Shown in pieces: positions 42,996 to 53,151 of a stretch of DNA of 64,000 nt. Positions within the stretch are counted from its first letter, which is position 1, and every line of letters begins with the position of its first letter. The notes below the pieces were generated by a model that saw only the letters and a program-made list of their open reading frames with translations, did no database searches and was not told the origin of the DNA. Made by a program: the position numbers and the translations under genes. Origin of the DNA: Candidatus Stahliibacteriota bacterium (GTDB lineage Bacteria > Hydrothermota > Tepidihabitantia > SM23-42); the NCBI GenBank assembly GCA_030602565.1, contig JAUVZL010000004.1, forward strand, positions 1 to 64,000, in the 5' to 3' direction.

Positions 42996-44243
42996 ATGAA
43001 GCTTGCAGTAGTTGGGTTACAATGGGGTGATGAAGGTAAAGGTAAGGTCGTTGACTATTTGGCGAAAGACTTTGACATTGACGCCCGATTTCAGGGTGGT
43101 ACTAATGCGGGTCATACGGTCCGCCACGAAGATCGAGAAGTCATTTTCCATCAAGTACCCTGCGGAGTCTTGAATAAAGGTGTTATCGGTGTTGTTGGTG
43201 CAGGGTGTGTGTTTGACCCGGCAATTTTCTTCAGTGAACTGTCCAATTTAAAAAAAATCAATCCCAAGATCGAAGAATGCATAAAAATCTCAAAATATTG
43301 TCATCTGATCATGCCTTATCACATTCTTATCGACAAGATACGAGAAGAATCAAAGCAAGGTATTGGCACTACAAAAAAAGGTATTGGGCCGGCTTATGAA
43401 GATAAATATGCTCGGGTCGGTTTAAGGGTTGGTGATCTTTTCAATCAAGAGTTCTTCAAAGAAAGACTGCGTGCGAATATTTCGAGAAAGAATCTTATGC
43501 TCATGGAAATCTATCATGCTGAACCTCTGTCAGACAGTGAGATATTTGACAAATATATGGACTATGCGAAAAAGCTCAAGCCAATAGTTATTAATGACGC
43601 CGCATATCTTAATGACGCGCTTACCAAAGGTAAGAACATCATCTTTGAAGGAGCCCAGGGTACTCTGTTGGATATTGATTTTGGCACTTACCCTTATGTT
43701 ACTTCATCACATACTGTAAGTGGCAGTGTTGGCGTTGGTCTTGGTTTACCACCGTTTTATGTTGAGCAAGTGCTTGGCGTTGCCAAAGCTTATACAACGA
43801 GGGTTGGTTTTGGACCTTTTCCGACCGAGAGCACCGAAGAATTTGGTAAAAGCCTTCGTGAAATAGGGAAAGAGTATGGTGCGACAACAGGCAGACCGCG
43901 TCGATGTGGACCTTTTGATGCTGCTATTGTAAAATATGCAGCTCAGTTGAACGGTGTGAAAGAGATCGTTCTGACGAAATTCGATGTTTTGTCTTCATTT
44001 GATAAATTGAAAATAGCAGTGGGTTATACTAATGCACCGGCATTTGATCCTTTTATCGCGGATAGGTTAGAACCTTCCTATGAAGAAATTCCAGGTTTTA
44101 AGAAAGATATTTCCAAGATAAGGGATTATGATGCCTTGCCTGATGAAGCCAAAGAGTACTTGAAATTGATTGAGCACTACACTGGTCTAAAAATAAAGTA
44201 TATCTCAGTTGGACCAGAAAGAAATGCCGTCATAAGGCTGTAG
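42996..44243 (+). CDS. purA: Adenylosuccinate synthetase
   Basis: 415 residues, slightly shorter than most. It joins IMP and aspartate with GTP on the way to AMP. The P-loop GLQWGDEGKGKVVDYL is at the N-terminus, then GGTNAGHTV, the IMP site GIGTTKKGIGPAY, FEGAQGTLLDIDFGTYPYVTSS-type segment and TTGRPRRCGPFD. All motifs are intact. It is transcribed alone from its own promoter; alr follows in the same direction with a separate promoter. Confidence 0.97.
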   Translation: MKLAVVGLQWGDEGKGKVVDYLAKDFDIDARFQGGTNAGHTVRHEDREVIFHQVPCGVLNKGVIGVVGAGCVFDPAIFFSELSNLKKINPKIEECIKISKYCHLIMPYHILIDKIREESKQGIGTTKKGIGPAYEDKYARVGLRVGDLFNQEFFKERLRANISRKNLMLMEIYHAEPLSDSEIFDKYMDYAKKLKPIVINDAAYLNDALTKGKNIIFEGAQGTLLDIDFGTYPYVTSSHTVSGSVGVGLGLPPFYVEQVLGVAKAYTTRVGFGPFPTESTEEFGKSLREIGKEYGATTGRPRRCGPFDAAIVKYAAQLNGVKEIVLTKFDVLSSFDKLKIAVGYTNAPAFDPFIADRLEPSYEEIPGFKKDISKIRDYDALPDEAKEYLKLIEHYTGLKIKYISVGPERNAVIRL

Positions 44244-44272
44244 GTCAAGTTTTAAAAAACAACCGATTAAAA

Positions 44273-44291
44273 TCAACACAAGGAAATATTT
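44273..44291 (+). repeat. Direct repeat upstream of alr (copy 1 of 2)
   Basis: TCAACACAAGGAAATATTT; a copy with one inserted G is at 45592-45611. The two copies flank alr and each lies before a gene start. Confidence 0.45.
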
Positions 44292-44353
44292 GGATCAGTG
44301 AACGCGGCAAGCGTTGACTTTAAGCAAATCTTTAACCTTCATGAAATTTCCCC

Positions 44354-44381
44354 TTGATTTCTTTTTAATTATGTATATATT
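44354..44381 (+). promoter_or_regulatory. Leaderless promoter of alr
   Basis: TTGATT, 16-bp spacer, TATATT; 7 nt to the ATG at 44389, without a ribosome site. Confidence 0.6.
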
Positions 44382-44388
44382 TATTTTA

Positions 44389-45567
44389 ATGGATGTTACA
44401 GAAGGAAGGGTCTGGGCAGAGATATTACTTGACCACTTGGTTAACAATTACAAAATCATAAAAAGGAAGGTAAAAAGCTCCGGAATCATGGCAGCGATCA
44501 AAGCAGATGCCTATGGTCACGGCGCGGTTGAAATTGCGCGGACACTTGAAGCTGAAGGTGTTTTTATGTTTGGCGTAGCCAGCGTTGAGGAGGGTATTGA
44601 ATTAAGACAAGGCGGTATCACGTCACGCATTCTCGTGCTCAGTCCGGTTCTGTATTCGCAGGTTGATGTCGTTTTTGAGTATAACCTAATACCGACGATA
44701 TCAGAGATGAAATTCTTTAACCTGCTTGACGAAAAAGCACGGGTTCTGAAAAAACCTATTCTCGTTCACATTGAGGTGGATACCGGGATGACAAGGACGG
44801 GTTTTCCGTATAATACTGCTTCAGCAGCAATCAGAAAGATTAGAAGGTCGCCGCACATCAAGATAGAAGGATTGTTTTCACACTTCCCCCTGGCTGATAG
44901 AGATGGCGCATTTACTAAAACGCAGATAAGACAGCTTGATACCCTTGTCCGAGACTTGGCTCGGCATAAGATAAAGCCACGATTTATACATCTTGCTAAT
45001 TCGTCAGGTATTTTCAAACACATTGACTCACACCATAATCTTGTGAGACCAGGCATTGCACTTTACGGTCTTGCAGCATCTCCAGATATTAGATACGGCA
45101 AGGGTTTTATGCCGGTGATGGCACTGAAATCTAAGGTTGTGAGCGTCCGGACCGTGAAGGCACATACACCAGTGAGCTATGGTCATACCTTTGTTACCAA
45201 AAAGAGGAGTAAAATCGCTACTATTAGTATTGGCTATGGTGATGGCTACCCACGGGTTCTTTCCAATATCGCCGATGTTCTGATAAAAGGGAAAAGGGCA
45301 CGTATTGTCGGAACCGTATGTATGGATTTGATAATGGTTGATGTTACTTACATAGCAGGTGTTAAGGTTGGTGATGTCGTGACCCTGATTGGGAAGGATG
45401 GTAAGGAGGAGATTACTGCTGAGGAATGTGCCAGGAAGTCAAAGACGATTGTATATGAGATAACATCAGGTATCGGACCAAGAGTTGCTCGTGTCTTCAA
45501 GTACAATGATCGTTTCATAAGCGTGAGAAACCTCTTGGGTCGATGGCGATATGATGGAAAGGTGTAG
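44389..45567 (+). CDS. alr: Alanine racemase
   Basis: 392 residues from the ATG at 44389. The frame is open to 44314, but homology begins right after this ATG (GRVWAEILLDHLVNNY) and the upstream part overlaps the promoter. The enzyme makes D-alanine for peptidoglycan. The PLP lysine is Lys38 in AAIKADAYGHG; EVDTGMTRTG, HLANSSG and the catalytic tyrosine in SIGYGDGYPR are present. The promoter gives a leaderless message. D-alanine supply fits a peptidoglycan-containing cell wall, as does the following LysM gene. Confidence 0.96.
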   Translation: MDVTEGRVWAEILLDHLVNNYKIIKRKVKSSGIMAAIKADAYGHGAVEIARTLEAEGVFMFGVASVEEGIELRQGGITSRILVLSPVLYSQVDVVFEYNLIPTISEMKFFNLLDEKARVLKKPILVHIEVDTGMTRTGFPYNTASAAIRKIRRSPHIKIEGLFSHFPLADRDGAFTKTQIRQLDTLVRDLARHKIKPRFIHLANSSGIFKHIDSHHNLVRPGIALYGLAASPDIRYGKGFMPVMALKSKVVSVRTVKAHTPVSYGHTFVTKKRSKIATISIGYGDGYPRVLSNIADVLIKGKRARIVGTVCMDLIMVDVTYIAGVKVGDVVTLIGKDGKEEITAEECARKSKTIVYEITSGIGPRVARVFKYNDRFISVRNLLGRWRYDGKV

Positions 45568-45591
45568 GAGGGTTCTTGAATTTTTATTTGT

Positions 45592-45611
45592 TCAACACAA
45601 GGAAGATATTT
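45592..45611 (+). repeat. Direct repeat downstream of alr (copy 2 of 2)
   Basis: TCAACACAAGGAAGATATTT, matching 44273-44291 except for one added G. It ends 17 nt before the start of the LysM gene and also contains the short palindrome GGAAGATATTTCC. Confidence 0.45.
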
Positions 45612-45628
45612 CCAAAAAGGAGGTATAG

Positions 45629-46630
45629 ATGAAGAAATTGTTGATCCTTATGGTGTTTGTCTCTTTGTTTGCACAGGAGTCAACTCACCTAGTCAAAATA
45701 GATGATACTCTATGGGATATTGCAGATATTTATTATCAGAATCCGTTCCTCTGGCCCTATATTTGGCGCGCTAATTTGACGGAGATTGACGATCCTCACT
45801 GGATTTATCCTGATCAGATGTTTGTCATTCCACCTCATCCAGAAGGCGAGGTAACCGAGTATGAGTATGTTCCGGAAGCGGAACGTACAATAGTGTCGAT
45901 ACCACCAGAGAAAAAGGTAGCTGAGGTTATTTCAGTTATCGAGCCGGATCGAAGAATATTCAGTGAAGAAATCATCCATCGCGCGGGATTTATACTTGAG
46001 GAAGATATTCCACTGTGGGGTAAGATAGTCGGTACTGAGCCAAGTGGTGAGAAATTGATTACCAGTTACAAGAAGGTCTACATTGATCGTGCTGAAGACA
46101 TTAGCGTCGGTGATATTCTTACAATCTACCGCCCTGGGAAAACAATTAATCATCCTAAGACAGGCGAGTTTCTTGGTAAGGAAATTATCGTCTTGGGCAA
46201 AGCCGAAATCATAGATATCGGCAATGAAGGTTCAAGGGCTAAAGTCATCGCTTCGTATGCTGTTATAAAGAAGGGTGATTACGTGCTTCCTTATGAACCA
46301 ATTCTTGCCCCGGAAAATGTGGAGTTGGTTGCCACCGAAGATGAGATTGAAGGATACATAGTGGAAGTAAAAGATGAAGGTCTCCTCACCGAGCCGCACG
46401 TCTTTGCCTATATTGATCATGGAGAAAATACGGGCATCGCGGTCGGTGATTTATTTAATGTCTACCAGGAACGCAAGGTTGATGGTAAGGAGATGCCGGA
46501 TTTCGATATCGCAAAGATTCAAGTTATCAGTGTTTTCCAGAAGGCTTCAATCGGTTTGCTCCTTAATGTGAGAGAGACCGGCGTGGTGAAAAGGGGTGAG
46601 AAAATTAGATTAGCTATGGAGGCAAGGTGA
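45629..46630 (+). CDS. Secreted LysM-domain protein
   Basis: 333 residues. A signal peptide (about 1-15, ending LFAQE) is followed by a LysM domain (about 20-68: HLVKIDDTLWDIADIYY, WPYIWRANL, IYPDQMFVIPP), which binds peptidoglycan. The rest is mostly beta, with two similar parts containing ISVGDILTIYRPG and IAVGDLFNVYQER, a repeat known in other LysM proteins of unknown role. A good ribosome site (AAAAAGGAGG) precedes the ATG. It starts a compact plus-strand run, and its stop overlaps the next start by four bases. Confidence 0.85.
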   Translation: MKKLLILMVFVSLFAQESTHLVKIDDTLWDIADIYYQNPFLWPYIWRANLTEIDDPHWIYPDQMFVIPPHPEGEVTEYEYVPEAERTIVSIPPEKKVAEVISVIEPDRRIFSEEIIHRAGFILEEDIPLWGKIVGTEPSGEKLITSYKKVYIDRAEDISVGDILTIYRPGKTINHPKTGEFLGKEIIVLGKAEIIDIGNEGSRAKVIASYAVIKKGDYVLPYEPILAPENVELVATEDEIEGYIVEVKDEGLLTEPHVFAYIDHGENTGIAVGDLFNVYQERKVDGKEMPDFDIAKIQVISVFQKASIGLLLNVRETGVVKRGEKIRLAMEAR

Positions 46631-47091
46631 AGGATAAAGGCACATTAAGTCAAGTATACCTTTTTCGTGAGCTGACGCCTAGTGAAATGGATGTTCTGAT
46701 TTCTATTTCCAAAGAACTACGAGTAAAGAAGGGCGAGTTTATCTTCAAAGAAGGTGCCATGGGTGATGCTTTCTACCTTATTGTCTCGGGTAGTGTGCGG
46801 ATTTCAACGATCGTCCCTGGTGTGGGTGAGGAAGCTCTTACAATATTACGAGAAGGTGAGTACTTTGGCGAGATGGCTTTGATTGATGATGCGCCGCGTT
46901 CCGCGTCGGCTATTGCGAACGATGATACGATACTATTATTGATTGAAAAAGACAATTTTCAGAAACTGCTTGCTCAAGAAACCGGTATTGCCTATAAACT
47001 CTTGTGGGTATTTACGAGAACGCTATCGGCACGCCTGCGCAAAACAGATGAGCAGCTAAAGAGCATTCTCTCAATAGCCAAGACATTCTAA
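46627..47091 (+). CDS. Cyclic-nucleotide-binding domain protein
   Basis: 154 residues from a GTG at 46627 (GTGA overlap with the previous stop, GGAGG 7 nt upstream). It is a single CNB domain: FRELTPSEMDVL, GAMGDAFYLIVSGSVRI, and the phosphate-binding cassette YFGEMALIDDAPRSAS with Glu82 and Arg91, the residues that hold cAMP. The C-terminal helices lack a DNA-binding domain, so it is not a CRP regulator. It probably binds cAMP made by cyclases such as that at 20248, and acts on a partner, perhaps the envelope or TPR proteins encoded beside it. Confidence 0.88.
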   Translation: MKDKGTLSQVYLFRELTPSEMDVLISISKELRVKKGEFIFKEGAMGDAFYLIVSGSVRISTIVPGVGEEALTILREGEYFGEMALIDDAPRSASAIANDDTILLLIEKDNFQKLLAQETGIAYKLLWVFTRTLSARLRKTDEQLKSILSIAKTF

Positions 47092-47224
47092 AAGATGGAT
47101 CATGGGTTTGGAAGCTGGAAACTGGTAAGACAATATTAGACTTTGATTTGTCCGTAAGTATCACAGTTATTTGATTATTGTCAAGGCGCTGGTTTTATGA
47201 AGGAGTTGACAGCTACGGTAAAAC

Positions 47225-50200
47225 ATGTTTGATATTTTTGGCTCAAAAGATCCACAGAAAGCCTTATTAAAGGCACAGGAATACGTCAAAGATGGTCGTA
47301 TTGATTCGGCTATTAAGATGCTTGAGCACAATCTAACTGAGGACAAAGAATCATTCGACCTTTACTTACTACTTGCCCGTCTTTATTTTGAGTCTGGAGA
47401 AAGAGGGAGAGCGGTCGAGACGCTGCGTGCGGTAAAATCAATCGCTCCACCGCGGATTGAGGAAATCGTTGTGCTTATGTCTGAATTGTATTACCAGCAT
47501 GCCTCTATTGATTCTGGTGATTTCCTGCTCCAGTTGCATATTGAGCAACATCGATACGATGAAATCAGCAAAACGCTAAGGCAACTTAGCGATCGGGAAC
47601 TGAAGCTTCTAATAACCCGCTACGATAAACTCAAGCAAAGTATCGAAAGCAAGAATGTCATTTCAAAAAGAGATTTTGAACATATGCTTGTGCTTTCCTC
47701 AATACGTTTCTTCACACACGAAAGTGAACGAGCCATTGAAGCCATGGAGTCTATGATTGATGTCGAGGTTTATGCCCCCATAGTACTGGAGTGGATTCGG
47801 ATAATATCCCGAGAAAATTACAATGACTGGCGTGCTGCTTTGTTGCTTTTAAGAACACAAATGGCGGCCCAGGATTTTGACAGCGCTTTGAATACGGCCC
47901 AGCGAACAGCGGATAAGTTCGCAGATAGCGTTGATTCGCTAATTGCCATAATCAGTGCGGCCAAGCCGCCCAAGGAAATAGAGGGAACTTTCGCTCAATT
48001 CTTGACTGATTTGTACATTAAGAAAGGCGACCTTGACGCGTCAATCGAGCTTCTTCAAGATCTGTTGAAGAAGGATACCAAAAAAGTCGATGATGTCATA
48101 AAAGGATTGCGCGAACTTGAAAGGATTAACCCTAAGAACCCGAGAATTATGTACGCACTCGGCGATACATATGTCAAAGCAAATAGAATTTCTTTAGCAG
48201 TAGCTGAATACGGTAAGATATTAGAGGCTGACACAACCCAGCATGAACAGATCGTCAAAAAATATCAGGACGCATTTCAAAAAGCACCAAACAACCCGGA
48301 GTTGATTGATGGTTTGGTAAAAGCATATCTATCCAAGGATGACATAGGTGCTGCAGTAGATGTTGTTGAGACCGCCTATAACTCAGACCCTGGACTCCTC
48401 GACGAATATATTATTAATCTGAATACAATATTGGATCAGAACATGGACAATGTTAAGGCACTTAATCTGTTAGGCGTATGTTATGCACACAAGGGCGACC
48501 ACGAAAGTGCGCAGTTGATATTTGAGAATCTTATAGACAGCCAACAGTACCAGTATGTTTTTGAATCAACCGAGGCGATTGTCAAAGAGAGACCTGATGA
48601 CCTGGGTTATACGGATTTGTGTGCCAAGAGTATGTTAATGCTGGGTCAGGAGCAAAAGGCGCTGTCTTTGCTTGAGTACTTTCTCGATCAACACCCAGAA
48701 CAAACTGCTTTGCTGATACCTACTTTAGATGCGATAATCAGCAAGAAACCAGACTTGGGTCCACAGATCATACCCATTTTCAAACAGTACAAGAAAGAGG
48801 ATCTTTTTCTTGGTGAGCTTGCCCTGGCCCGGGCTTCGGCATTTACTGGTGACTATAATGCGGCGGTTGTGCTTTTCGAGAAACTATTTGAGGATGAGCA
48901 GCATAAAAACAACACAAAACGAGCACTGATCGAAGTTCTCCAACAAAGACCTAAGGTAGTACAATTGCTCTTAGCCGCCGCAAGGATATTCATGAAAGAA
49001 GGCGAAGTGGAAATCGCCACAAAATTCTTCAAGACTGCACAGACGGTTGATCCAAAAGCGTTTTTTGAAATTGTTGATGAATTCTATGATGCCTTGAAGA
49101 GTTTCCCTAAAGATCGTGAGGTTCGGATTCTATTAATTGATACCTTTTACAACCGGAAACTCTGGGATCGAGTTATTGATGAATCCAAGCATGCAATTGA
49201 AGTCTTTGGTCGCGATGCTCAATACTTTAACCTCAAATTAGGTCAGGCACTTGTTGAGAAGGGTAATCTAAGCGATGCAGTCAGACCACTTATGCTTTCA
49301 CTTGAAGGTTCCCAAGATTGTTCTGGGGAAGTGATCAAATACCTGGATAAAATTTTGTATATAGACAGGAGTAATGTACCTGCCCATTTTGCACGAGGTA
49401 GGGCTTTGAGCAAAGCCCGGCGAATTGATGAAGCGGTTGAGGAGTACCTTTTGACGGTCAGAATACTCCCTGCCCGCGCTGAGTATGTATATGAGGAACT
49501 GCAAACACTTTCATCGAAATCCATAGCAAACCCTTTAATTGTTTTTGCCGTGGGCAGTGTCGAACTCGTTCTCAAGAAACATGATGAAGCGATTAAACAT
49601 TTGTTGCAAGCTTGTGAACTAGATAATGAGTTGGTCAAACGCGTTATACCATTGTATGAGAAACTGATGAAAGCAGCTTCCTCACCCTTGCTTGATTTCT
49701 CTTTGGCTAAGGTTTACCATCTTGCTGATCTAAAGAGTTCTGCGGTCAAATATTATATTAAAGCACAAGCTGCTGAGAAATCTTATCTGGAACCGGCAAT
49801 TTCTGAAATGAAGAAGATATGTGCCGAAAACCCGGATGATATTGAATCGCGCAAAGGTTTAGCAGAGATTTATTTCAATTTCAATAATCTCGAAGACTCC
49901 CTGGATTTGGTCAGTGAAGTCTATGAAGCAGATAAGAACGAAAGCACTTGGGCAAAGAAATTCGTATCAAACATTCTCCACAAAAACCCACAGCATATCC
50001 CCTCGTATTATTTCCTCGCGCATGTATTTCTGACTGAAAAAGCTCATAAAAAGGTTGTTGAAATCTACGGTAAACTGATTGAAATAGCGCCGGTTGAGAT
50101 AACAAACATTATTGACAAACTCGTGATGTACGAGGAAAAAAGCGGCGAGCTCATGTTATACCTCGGTAACCTTTACAAAGACACTGGCGATATCAATAAA

Positions 50201-50953
50201 GCTCTTGAGCTTTTTGATGAGCTTTTTACCCTCGATGCGAGTTTTGGAAATGCAATAACATATCAAATCAAGGAGATATTAAAGAAAAATGCTCATATTG
50301 GTTACGCATATCTGTTGGCTCAGCGGATATTTGTACATCAGAAAGAGTATGAAAGAGCTATCGAAGCCATCAAACGGGCTAGAGAGATGATCCCTGGAAG
50401 TGAAGAAATAACTCTTAAACAAGGTCAGATTTACTACGAGATGGGTGTTGCTGATAAGGCAATAAAGCTCTACACGGAACTTCTTGAGAAGACAAAAAAC
50501 CGCAAGGCGATATATCGGTTGATAAAAAAAACACGCCGCGATTACTTCAAGAACAAGATTGCAATGATAAAGGGCGATACAGATGAGGAGAGACTGGAGC
50601 GGGCAAACCTCTACCTCCTTATGAATAAGCTATCGAAGACTAAAAAGGAGCTTGATTTCGTGCCGCAGAGTAGATTTTCGGTCAAGCACCACACATTGTT
50701 GAAGGCGAGGCTGCAACTTAAGGACAGTCGTCCTATAAATGCCCTTGAAGTAATGAGAGACTTACCTGTGGATGAAGAAACCGCACCTGTTTATGCGGAT
50801 ATTTATGAAACCATGGGTTCTTATGAGGCAGCAGCACTTGTTCTGCGGGAGGCAGGTGTTGCTGATATGGAACAGAGGATTACAGGTTATGAAAGACTTG
50901 CCCAAGAGAGAAGGTTGGCAAAAGGAAAATATTTTATTGAAGGGAGGAGCTAA
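47225..50953 (+). CDS. Giant TPR-repeat protein
   Basis: 1242 residues built almost wholly of tetratricopeptide-like helix pairs (for example DSAIKMLEHNL, NPELIDGLVKAYLSKDDIGAAVDV, DKAIKLYTELLEK). No signal peptide, membrane span or enzyme motif was found, so a cytoplasmic scaffold is likely. The last 120 residues are less repeat-like. A TTGATT-16-TTTTAT sequence about 50 nt upstream may be a promoter. Its TAA overlaps the ATG of the next gene by one base, so the two are coupled. The binding partner is unknown. Confidence 0.85.
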   Translation: MFDIFGSKDPQKALLKAQEYVKDGRIDSAIKMLEHNLTEDKESFDLYLLLARLYFESGERGRAVETLRAVKSIAPPRIEEIVVLMSELYYQHASIDSGDFLLQLHIEQHRYDEISKTLRQLSDRELKLLITRYDKLKQSIESKNVISKRDFEHMLVLSSIRFFTHESERAIEAMESMIDVEVYAPIVLEWIRIISRENYNDWRAALLLLRTQMAAQDFDSALNTAQRTADKFADSVDSLIAIISAAKPPKEIEGTFAQFLTDLYIKKGDLDASIELLQDLLKKDTKKVDDVIKGLRELERINPKNPRIMYALGDTYVKANRISLAVAEYGKILEADTTQHEQIVKKYQDAFQKAPNNPELIDGLVKAYLSKDDIGAAVDVVETAYNSDPGLLDEYIINLNTILDQNMDNVKALNLLGVCYAHKGDHESAQLIFENLIDSQQYQYVFESTEAIVKERPDDLGYTDLCAKSMLMLGQEQKALSLLEYFLDQHPEQTALLIPTLDAIISKKPDLGPQIIPIFKQYKKEDLFLGELALARASAFTGDYNAAVVLFEKLFEDEQHKNNTKRALIEVLQQRPKVVQLLLAAARIFMKEGEVEIATKFFKTAQTVDPKAFFEIVDEFYDALKSFPKDREVRILLIDTFYNRKLWDRVIDESKHAIEVFGRDAQYFNLKLGQALVEKGNLSDAVRPLMLSLEGSQDCSGEVIKYLDKILYIDRSNVPAHFARGRALSKARRIDEAVEEYLLTVRILPARAEYVYEELQTLSSKSIANPLIVFAVGSVELVLKKHDEAIKHLLQACELDNELVKRVIPLYEKLMKAASSPLLDFSLAKVYHLADLKSSAVKYYIKAQAAEKSYLEPAISEMKKICAENPDDIESRKGLAEIYFNFNNLEDSLDLVSEVYEADKNESTWAKKFVSNILHKNPQHIPSYYFLAHVFLTEKAHKKVVEIYGKLIEIAPVEITNIIDKLVMYEEKSGELMLYLGNLYKDTGDINKALELFDELFTLDASFGNAITYQIKEILKKNAHIGYAYLLAQRIFVHQKEYERAIEAIKRAREMIPGSEEITLKQGQIYYEMGVADKAIKLYTELLEKTKNRKAIYRLIKKTRRDYFKNKIAMIKGDTDEERLERANLYLLMNKLSKTKKELDFVPQSRFSVKHHTLLKARLQLKDSRPINALEVMRDLPVDEETAPVYADIYETMGSYEAAALVLREAGVADMEQRITGYERLAQERRLAKGKYFIEGRS

Positions 50954-53130
50954 TGAAATGCCCATTTCTGGCGATAAGAAAAGATGTGTTCGATAAAGAT
51001 GGGAATAAAACCGGCGAGGAAATCGAACTTCAGGAGTGTGTAAGAAATGATTGCATGATCTACGATGGTGCTACTAAATTATGTTCGCTGCTCTCTTCAA
51101 ATATGAAAACTGGGGTCTTGATAGATGATCTTAAGAACGGCTTAAAAGACATAAAAGAAGAGATGTTCCAACGGTCAGAAGCGCTTGGCATAGTACTGTC
51201 GACAACGGTGCAAACACTGCAGGAAGCTTTACTGGGACGTTTTGATATTTTGAAAAAGCAGAATGAAGTCATGGTTCTTGGTTTTGATGGATTAGTTGAG
51301 ACGATAAGCAATAAATTTGAAGGCATCAAAACCAATTTTTCTGAACTCAACGAGACAACAAAAGCGCAGCGCGATGCATTAACTGAGAATTTCAAAACTT
51401 TGCGAGAAACTATCAACAGTCAGGTAGAGAGCTTGAAGTCAAATGGCACCGCACTACAATCAATGCTCGAGGAGATAAATAGCACATACTCTCAGTTCAT
51501 CATAGAAGTCAAGAACTTCAATGAGGCGTTTCTTATAAAACTAACCGAGTTCAGCGATTTCAGTTTAAAGAATGAGAAAGCCAATGAAGCGACAGTGTCA
51601 AAATTGGATATTTTGAACGAGAATGTCGGTAAATTGGCGACTACAAATCAGGTAAGCCTGGAGACAATAAGTGGAGCGATTGAGAGGCTCGCAACAACGA
51701 ATCAAGAGGTTTTGACCAAGCTAGATCAATTGGATCGTTTGGTCAACAGCACCGACGGCATCAATGATGCACTGAAAACTGAAGTTGCCGGGCTCAGAGC
51801 GGAAACTTTGAACGCATTGAGTGGTATATCAACCAAGTTTGGTGAATTAAGCAGCACGTTTGCCGATACAATGAAACCTGGTATTGACAGCATGACCGAA
51901 TTCATGAAAACCGAAGTTGTTGGGTTGAAGACCGACGTGATCAATGCGCTCACCGATCTTGCTTCGAAGTTTGATGATTTGGGTGGAGTGTTTACAGATT
52001 CTAGCAAAGTGCAGGAACAGAGTCTTCAAGGGTTGATAACGAGTTTCGCCGGTGTTGGTGATAGCATAAAGGGCGATGTTACTGAATTGAAAGCGCATAC
52101 TGCAACGATCCTTGAAGGGCTCAAGAATGATATAGGGGTTTACATCGATGGTGTGAAGTCAGAGATAAGCAATTTGAAGACCGATCAGACAGCCTCATTG
52201 AATAATGTTCAGGGTGTTATCATCCAGCTGCAGGAACTATTCAAACAGTCATCAGACAGTCTTGCGTCGATGAGCGACATGATGAAGAATTTAAACAGCA
52301 ACTATATTGAATCACTCGGTAAGATTGCTGGTTTGGCAGAAGGTATGACAAAGGGCGTCGACAGGGTTGGTGAAGGAATGCATGATTCAGTAAAGGATCT
52401 TGTGAAGGAAATGAAAACCGAGATCGGTGCACTTGAGAAGCAGTATGAGAAAACATTTGGTGATATTGCAAATCTTGCTGGCAAGTTTGATGAATTGAAC
52501 ATTCGGATCAGAGAGATGACAAAAGAAGTGGAAAAGGAATTCAAAGATTCCTTTGACCGACAGGAGAAACTCTCTAACTACACCAAGACAATTCTTGAAC
52601 ATATGAAAGAATATTTCGTGAAGGAAGAAACGCGGTACAAAGAGGAGCAAGAAAAACGATGGAAGAAAGAAGGACTTGATCACTTTGACCGTGCTACATT
52701 GTATTATTATCGTGGTAACTACGAACTTGCTGTAAATGAGATAAACAAAGCACTGGAGATTGAGCAGACCGCTGAGTATTTGAACCTCAAGGGTTTGCTC
52801 CTTGCCGAATTGGGTAAATTCAATGAGTCAAAGAAGATCTACAAGAAGGCATTGGATATGGAGCCCAATATGTCTGAAATACACAACAACCTTGGCTTGC
52901 TGCATCTTCGGATGAAGAAACTGGATGATGCAGTAATCGCATTCCAACAGGCAATCAAGAAAAATGTTAACTATGCACACGCCTATGTAAATCTCGGTAA
53001 AGCTCTAATCGAAATGGAGAAGTATGACGAGGCTATTAAAGCCTATGAACATGCTATCGAAATAGATCCCTCGAACCACGAAGCCCGCGAAGCAATAAAG
53101 TTGTACAAAGAGGGCAAAATTGGCGAGTAA
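50953..53130 (+). CDS. Cys-cluster / long coiled-coil / TPR protein, function unknown
   Basis: 725 residues. The N-terminus has four cysteines (C3, C29, C34, C44; MKCPFLA, ECVRNDCMIYDG, KLCSL) that could hold a metal or Fe-S cluster. About residues 60-560 are a long heptad-rich region with recurring segments such as LRAETLNALSGISTKF and LKTDVINALTDLASKF, similar in build to the signalling region of chemoreceptors but without a membrane anchor. About 570-725 are four TPR units (NYAHAYVNLGKALIEMEKY). I recognise no named family. Its position after the giant TPR gene, and next to a cyclic-nucleotide-binding gene, suggests a shared complex. Confidence 0.82.
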   Translation: MKCPFLAIRKDVFDKDGNKTGEEIELQECVRNDCMIYDGATKLCSLLSSNMKTGVLIDDLKNGLKDIKEEMFQRSEALGIVLSTTVQTLQEALLGRFDILKKQNEVMVLGFDGLVETISNKFEGIKTNFSELNETTKAQRDALTENFKTLRETINSQVESLKSNGTALQSMLEEINSTYSQFIIEVKNFNEAFLIKLTEFSDFSLKNEKANEATVSKLDILNENVGKLATTNQVSLETISGAIERLATTNQEVLTKLDQLDRLVNSTDGINDALKTEVAGLRAETLNALSGISTKFGELSSTFADTMKPGIDSMTEFMKTEVVGLKTDVINALTDLASKFDDLGGVFTDSSKVQEQSLQGLITSFAGVGDSIKGDVTELKAHTATILEGLKNDIGVYIDGVKSEISNLKTDQTASLNNVQGVIIQLQELFKQSSDSLASMSDMMKNLNSNYIESLGKIAGLAEGMTKGVDRVGEGMHDSVKDLVKEMKTEIGALEKQYEKTFGDIANLAGKFDELNIRIREMTKEVEKEFKDSFDRQEKLSNYTKTILEHMKEYFVKEETRYKEEQEKRWKKEGLDHFDRATLYYYRGNYELAVNEINKALEIEQTAEYLNLKGLLLAELGKFNESKKIYKKALDMEPNMSEIHNNLGLLHLRMKKLDDAVIAFQQAIKKNVNYAHAYVNLGKALIEMEKYDEAIKAYEHAIEIDPSNHEAREAIKLYKEGKIGE

Positions 53131-53151
53131 TATCGTCAAGAGGTAACAAAG

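Noticed and set aside
44314-44388. Longer N-terminus for alanine racemase from 44314
   Set aside because: The extra 25 codons overlap a good promoter and have no homology; the family begins at the ATG at 44389.
52241-52683. Minus-strand frames antisense to the coiled-coil/TPR gene
   Set aside because: Phe/Ser-rich translations are the usual shadow of a Lys/Glu-rich coiled coil on the other strand.
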